Source: Borreliella japonica (lineage in GTDB: Bacteria > Spirochaetota > Spirochaetia > Borreliales > Borreliaceae). From it: a stretch of 64,000 nt of DNA. Shown here in pieces: positions 62,972 through 64,000 of the stretch. The stretch spans positions 368,730 through 432,729 of the forward strand of contig NZ_FMTE01000002.1 of assembly GCF_900099615.1 (NCBI RefSeq). The letters are read 5' to 3'. The notes below the pieces were generated by a model, which was not told the origin of the DNA, did no database searches, and worked only from the letters and a program-made list of their open reading frames with translations. Numbering within the stretch: position 1 is the first letter of the stretch; every line of letters starts with the position of its first letter. The translations under genes were made by a program, and so were the position numbers.

Positions 62972-64000
62972 ATGATTAAACAAAAATTAAAGTTATCCCA
63001 AAATTTAAATTCAATTCAAATACAATCAATAAAGATATTAAGCCTTAATAAAAAAGAATTAACAAAACTTATACTAGAAGAAAGCGAAAATAACGAATGC
63101 CTAGAAATAGACTCAAATAAAATATTTTTTGAAACATTGAAAACATATAAGTTTAAAAAAATATTTTACAAAGAAGATGATATAATAAAAAGTCAATACG
63201 ACATAGCTCTTGAAAAAACAAAAACGAATACTTCTTTAAAAGAGCACCTTTTGCTACAATTAAGGATTCAAAGAATAAATGAAGATGAACTTAAAATAGG
63301 TGAAATATTAATAAACAATCTAAACAACAAAGGTTTTCATATAATAAATCCTTACGATCTTTTCAAAAAGGAAGAGAAGGAAAAAGTAAAAAAAATAATT
63401 GAACTTATTCAAAAATTTGATCCAATTGGAATTTGTGTCCCCAATATAATAGAATCGTTAATTTTGCAAGCAAAGCATCATAAATTAGAAACTAATATTA
63501 TCAAGATTCTTGAAAAAGCCGAACTTCTTGAAAAAACTCAAGAAAAGTTAAAAAAAGAGCTCAAAATAAGAAATAAAGAATTTAACACGGCCTTAGAAAT
63601 TATCAGACAAAAACTCAACCCCAACCCAACGCTCGAATTTAAAGATCCAAACGATACTAATTTCTATGTTGATCCAGATATATTAATAATAAACCACAAT
63701 AACAAATTTGAAATTAAAATCAAAGAAGTTAACATCTTTAAGAAAGAACTTAAAAGGACAACAGAAAATCCTCAAAAACAAAAAAAAGCAAAATGGTTGA
63801 TTGAATCATTACGATATAGAGACGAAATACTTGCAAAAATAGGAATAGCCATATATACATTGCAAAAAGAATTTCTAAGAAGAGGCTTTAAAAGCTTAAG
63901 GCCAATGAACTTGAGCATTTTGTCAGAAAAAATCAGTGTATCAAAATCAACAATATCAAGAGCAATAAAAAACAAATATTTAAAATGCGAATGGGGTACA
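62972..64000 (+). CDS. rpoN: RNA polymerase sigma-54 factor, partial
   Basis: Sigma-54 directs transcription from -24/-12 promoters with an enhancer-binding activator. In Borrelia it controls rpoS. The first 343 codons are present and open to the window edge. The N-terminal activator-interaction region reads LKLSQNLNSIQIQSIKILSL, weakly Gln-rich. The core-binding region follows, and a helix-turn-helix starts at about residue 313 (MNLSILSEKISVSKSTISRA) with KNKYL. The RpoN box lies beyond the edge. The ATG is two bases after the preceding stop, so it is likely co-transcribed with the chr genes. Confidence 0.93.
   Translation, partial: MIKQKLKLSQNLNSIQIQSIKILSLNKKELTKLILEESENNECLEIDSNKIFFETLKTYKFKKIFYKEDDIIKSQYDIALEKTKTNTSLKEHLLLQLRIQRINEDELKIGEILINNLNNKGFHIINPYDLFKKEEKEKVKKIIELIQKFDPIGICVPNIIESLILQAKHHKLETNIIKILEKAELLEKTQEKLKKELKIRNKEFNTALEIIRQKLNPNPTLEFKDPNDTNFYVDPDILIINHNNKFEIKIKEVNIFKKELKRTTENPQKQKKAKWLIESLRYRDEILAKIGIAIYTLQKEFLRRGFKSLRPMNLSILSEKISVSKSTISRAIKNKYLKCEWGT

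Overview
The window is a stretch of main chromosome from a Lyme-group spirochaete (Borrelia/Borreliella burgdorferi sensu lato). The basis is the very low GC, the gene order, an archaeal-type PheST pair, a giant coiled-coil gene, a tuf-led ribosomal cluster, an Asp-type MurA and a cholesterol-galactosyltransferase-like gene. By remembered gene order it matches about BB_0522 to BB_0450 of strain B31, read in reverse; those locus numbers are from memory and unchecked. I see no insertion sequence, prophage, plasmid-type gene or CRISPR array. Most genes lie on the minus strand, which suggests the replication origin lies beyond the right end.

Layout. 1-2345: the edge of a broken minus-strand reading frame, an AT-rich gap, and nadE. 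2725-7055 (+): the chaperone operon grpE-dnaK-dnaJ plus an rRNA methyltransferase. 7108-21172 (-): trxB and a tightly packed run der, papain-like secreted protein, HAD hydrolase, 2162-residue coiled-coil protein, pheS, pheT. 21250-22005 (+): GerMN-domain protein. 22002-25084 (-): rny-ymdB-tlyA with overlapping ends. 25153-39368 (-): one long cluster from tuf through the S10, spc and alpha genes to rpoA-rplQ. 39858-40247 (+): small lipoprotein with an apparently leaderless promoter. 40443-48543 (-): MATE transporter, murA, a decayed YmdB paralogue, lspA, Nif3, laccase-domain protein and an LptB/LptA/LptC-like set. 48829-53058 (-): ndk, ybaB, dnaX, SRP RNA and four tRNAs, with a divergent RsiV-like lipoprotein (+). 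53121-64000: TPR and FN3/LamG-like envelope proteins, uvrC, lipoprotein, holA, glycosyltransferase, MscS channel, two half-size chromate transporters and the first 343 codons of rpoN.

How it fits together. The left and centre carry information processing (chaperones, PheRS, Der, RNase Y, ribosomal proteins, RNA polymerase alpha, EF-Tu, SecY, SRP RNA, dnaX, holA). The right half is dominated by envelope functions: peptidoglycan precursor synthesis, lipoprotein signal peptidase, an Lpt-type bridge in an organism without LPS, several lipoproteins, glycolipid synthesis and a mechanosensitive channel.

The points most worth a second look are: a NadE whose glutaminase triad is absent; a YmdB-family paralogue that has lost its metal ligands; a palindromic divergent promoter serving a tRNA/SRP RNA unit and an RsiV-like lipoprotein; a leaderless lipoprotein promoter; a terminator-like hairpin in the tuf leader; and the giant membrane-anchored coiled-coil protein with a C-terminal helix-turn-helix-like tail.
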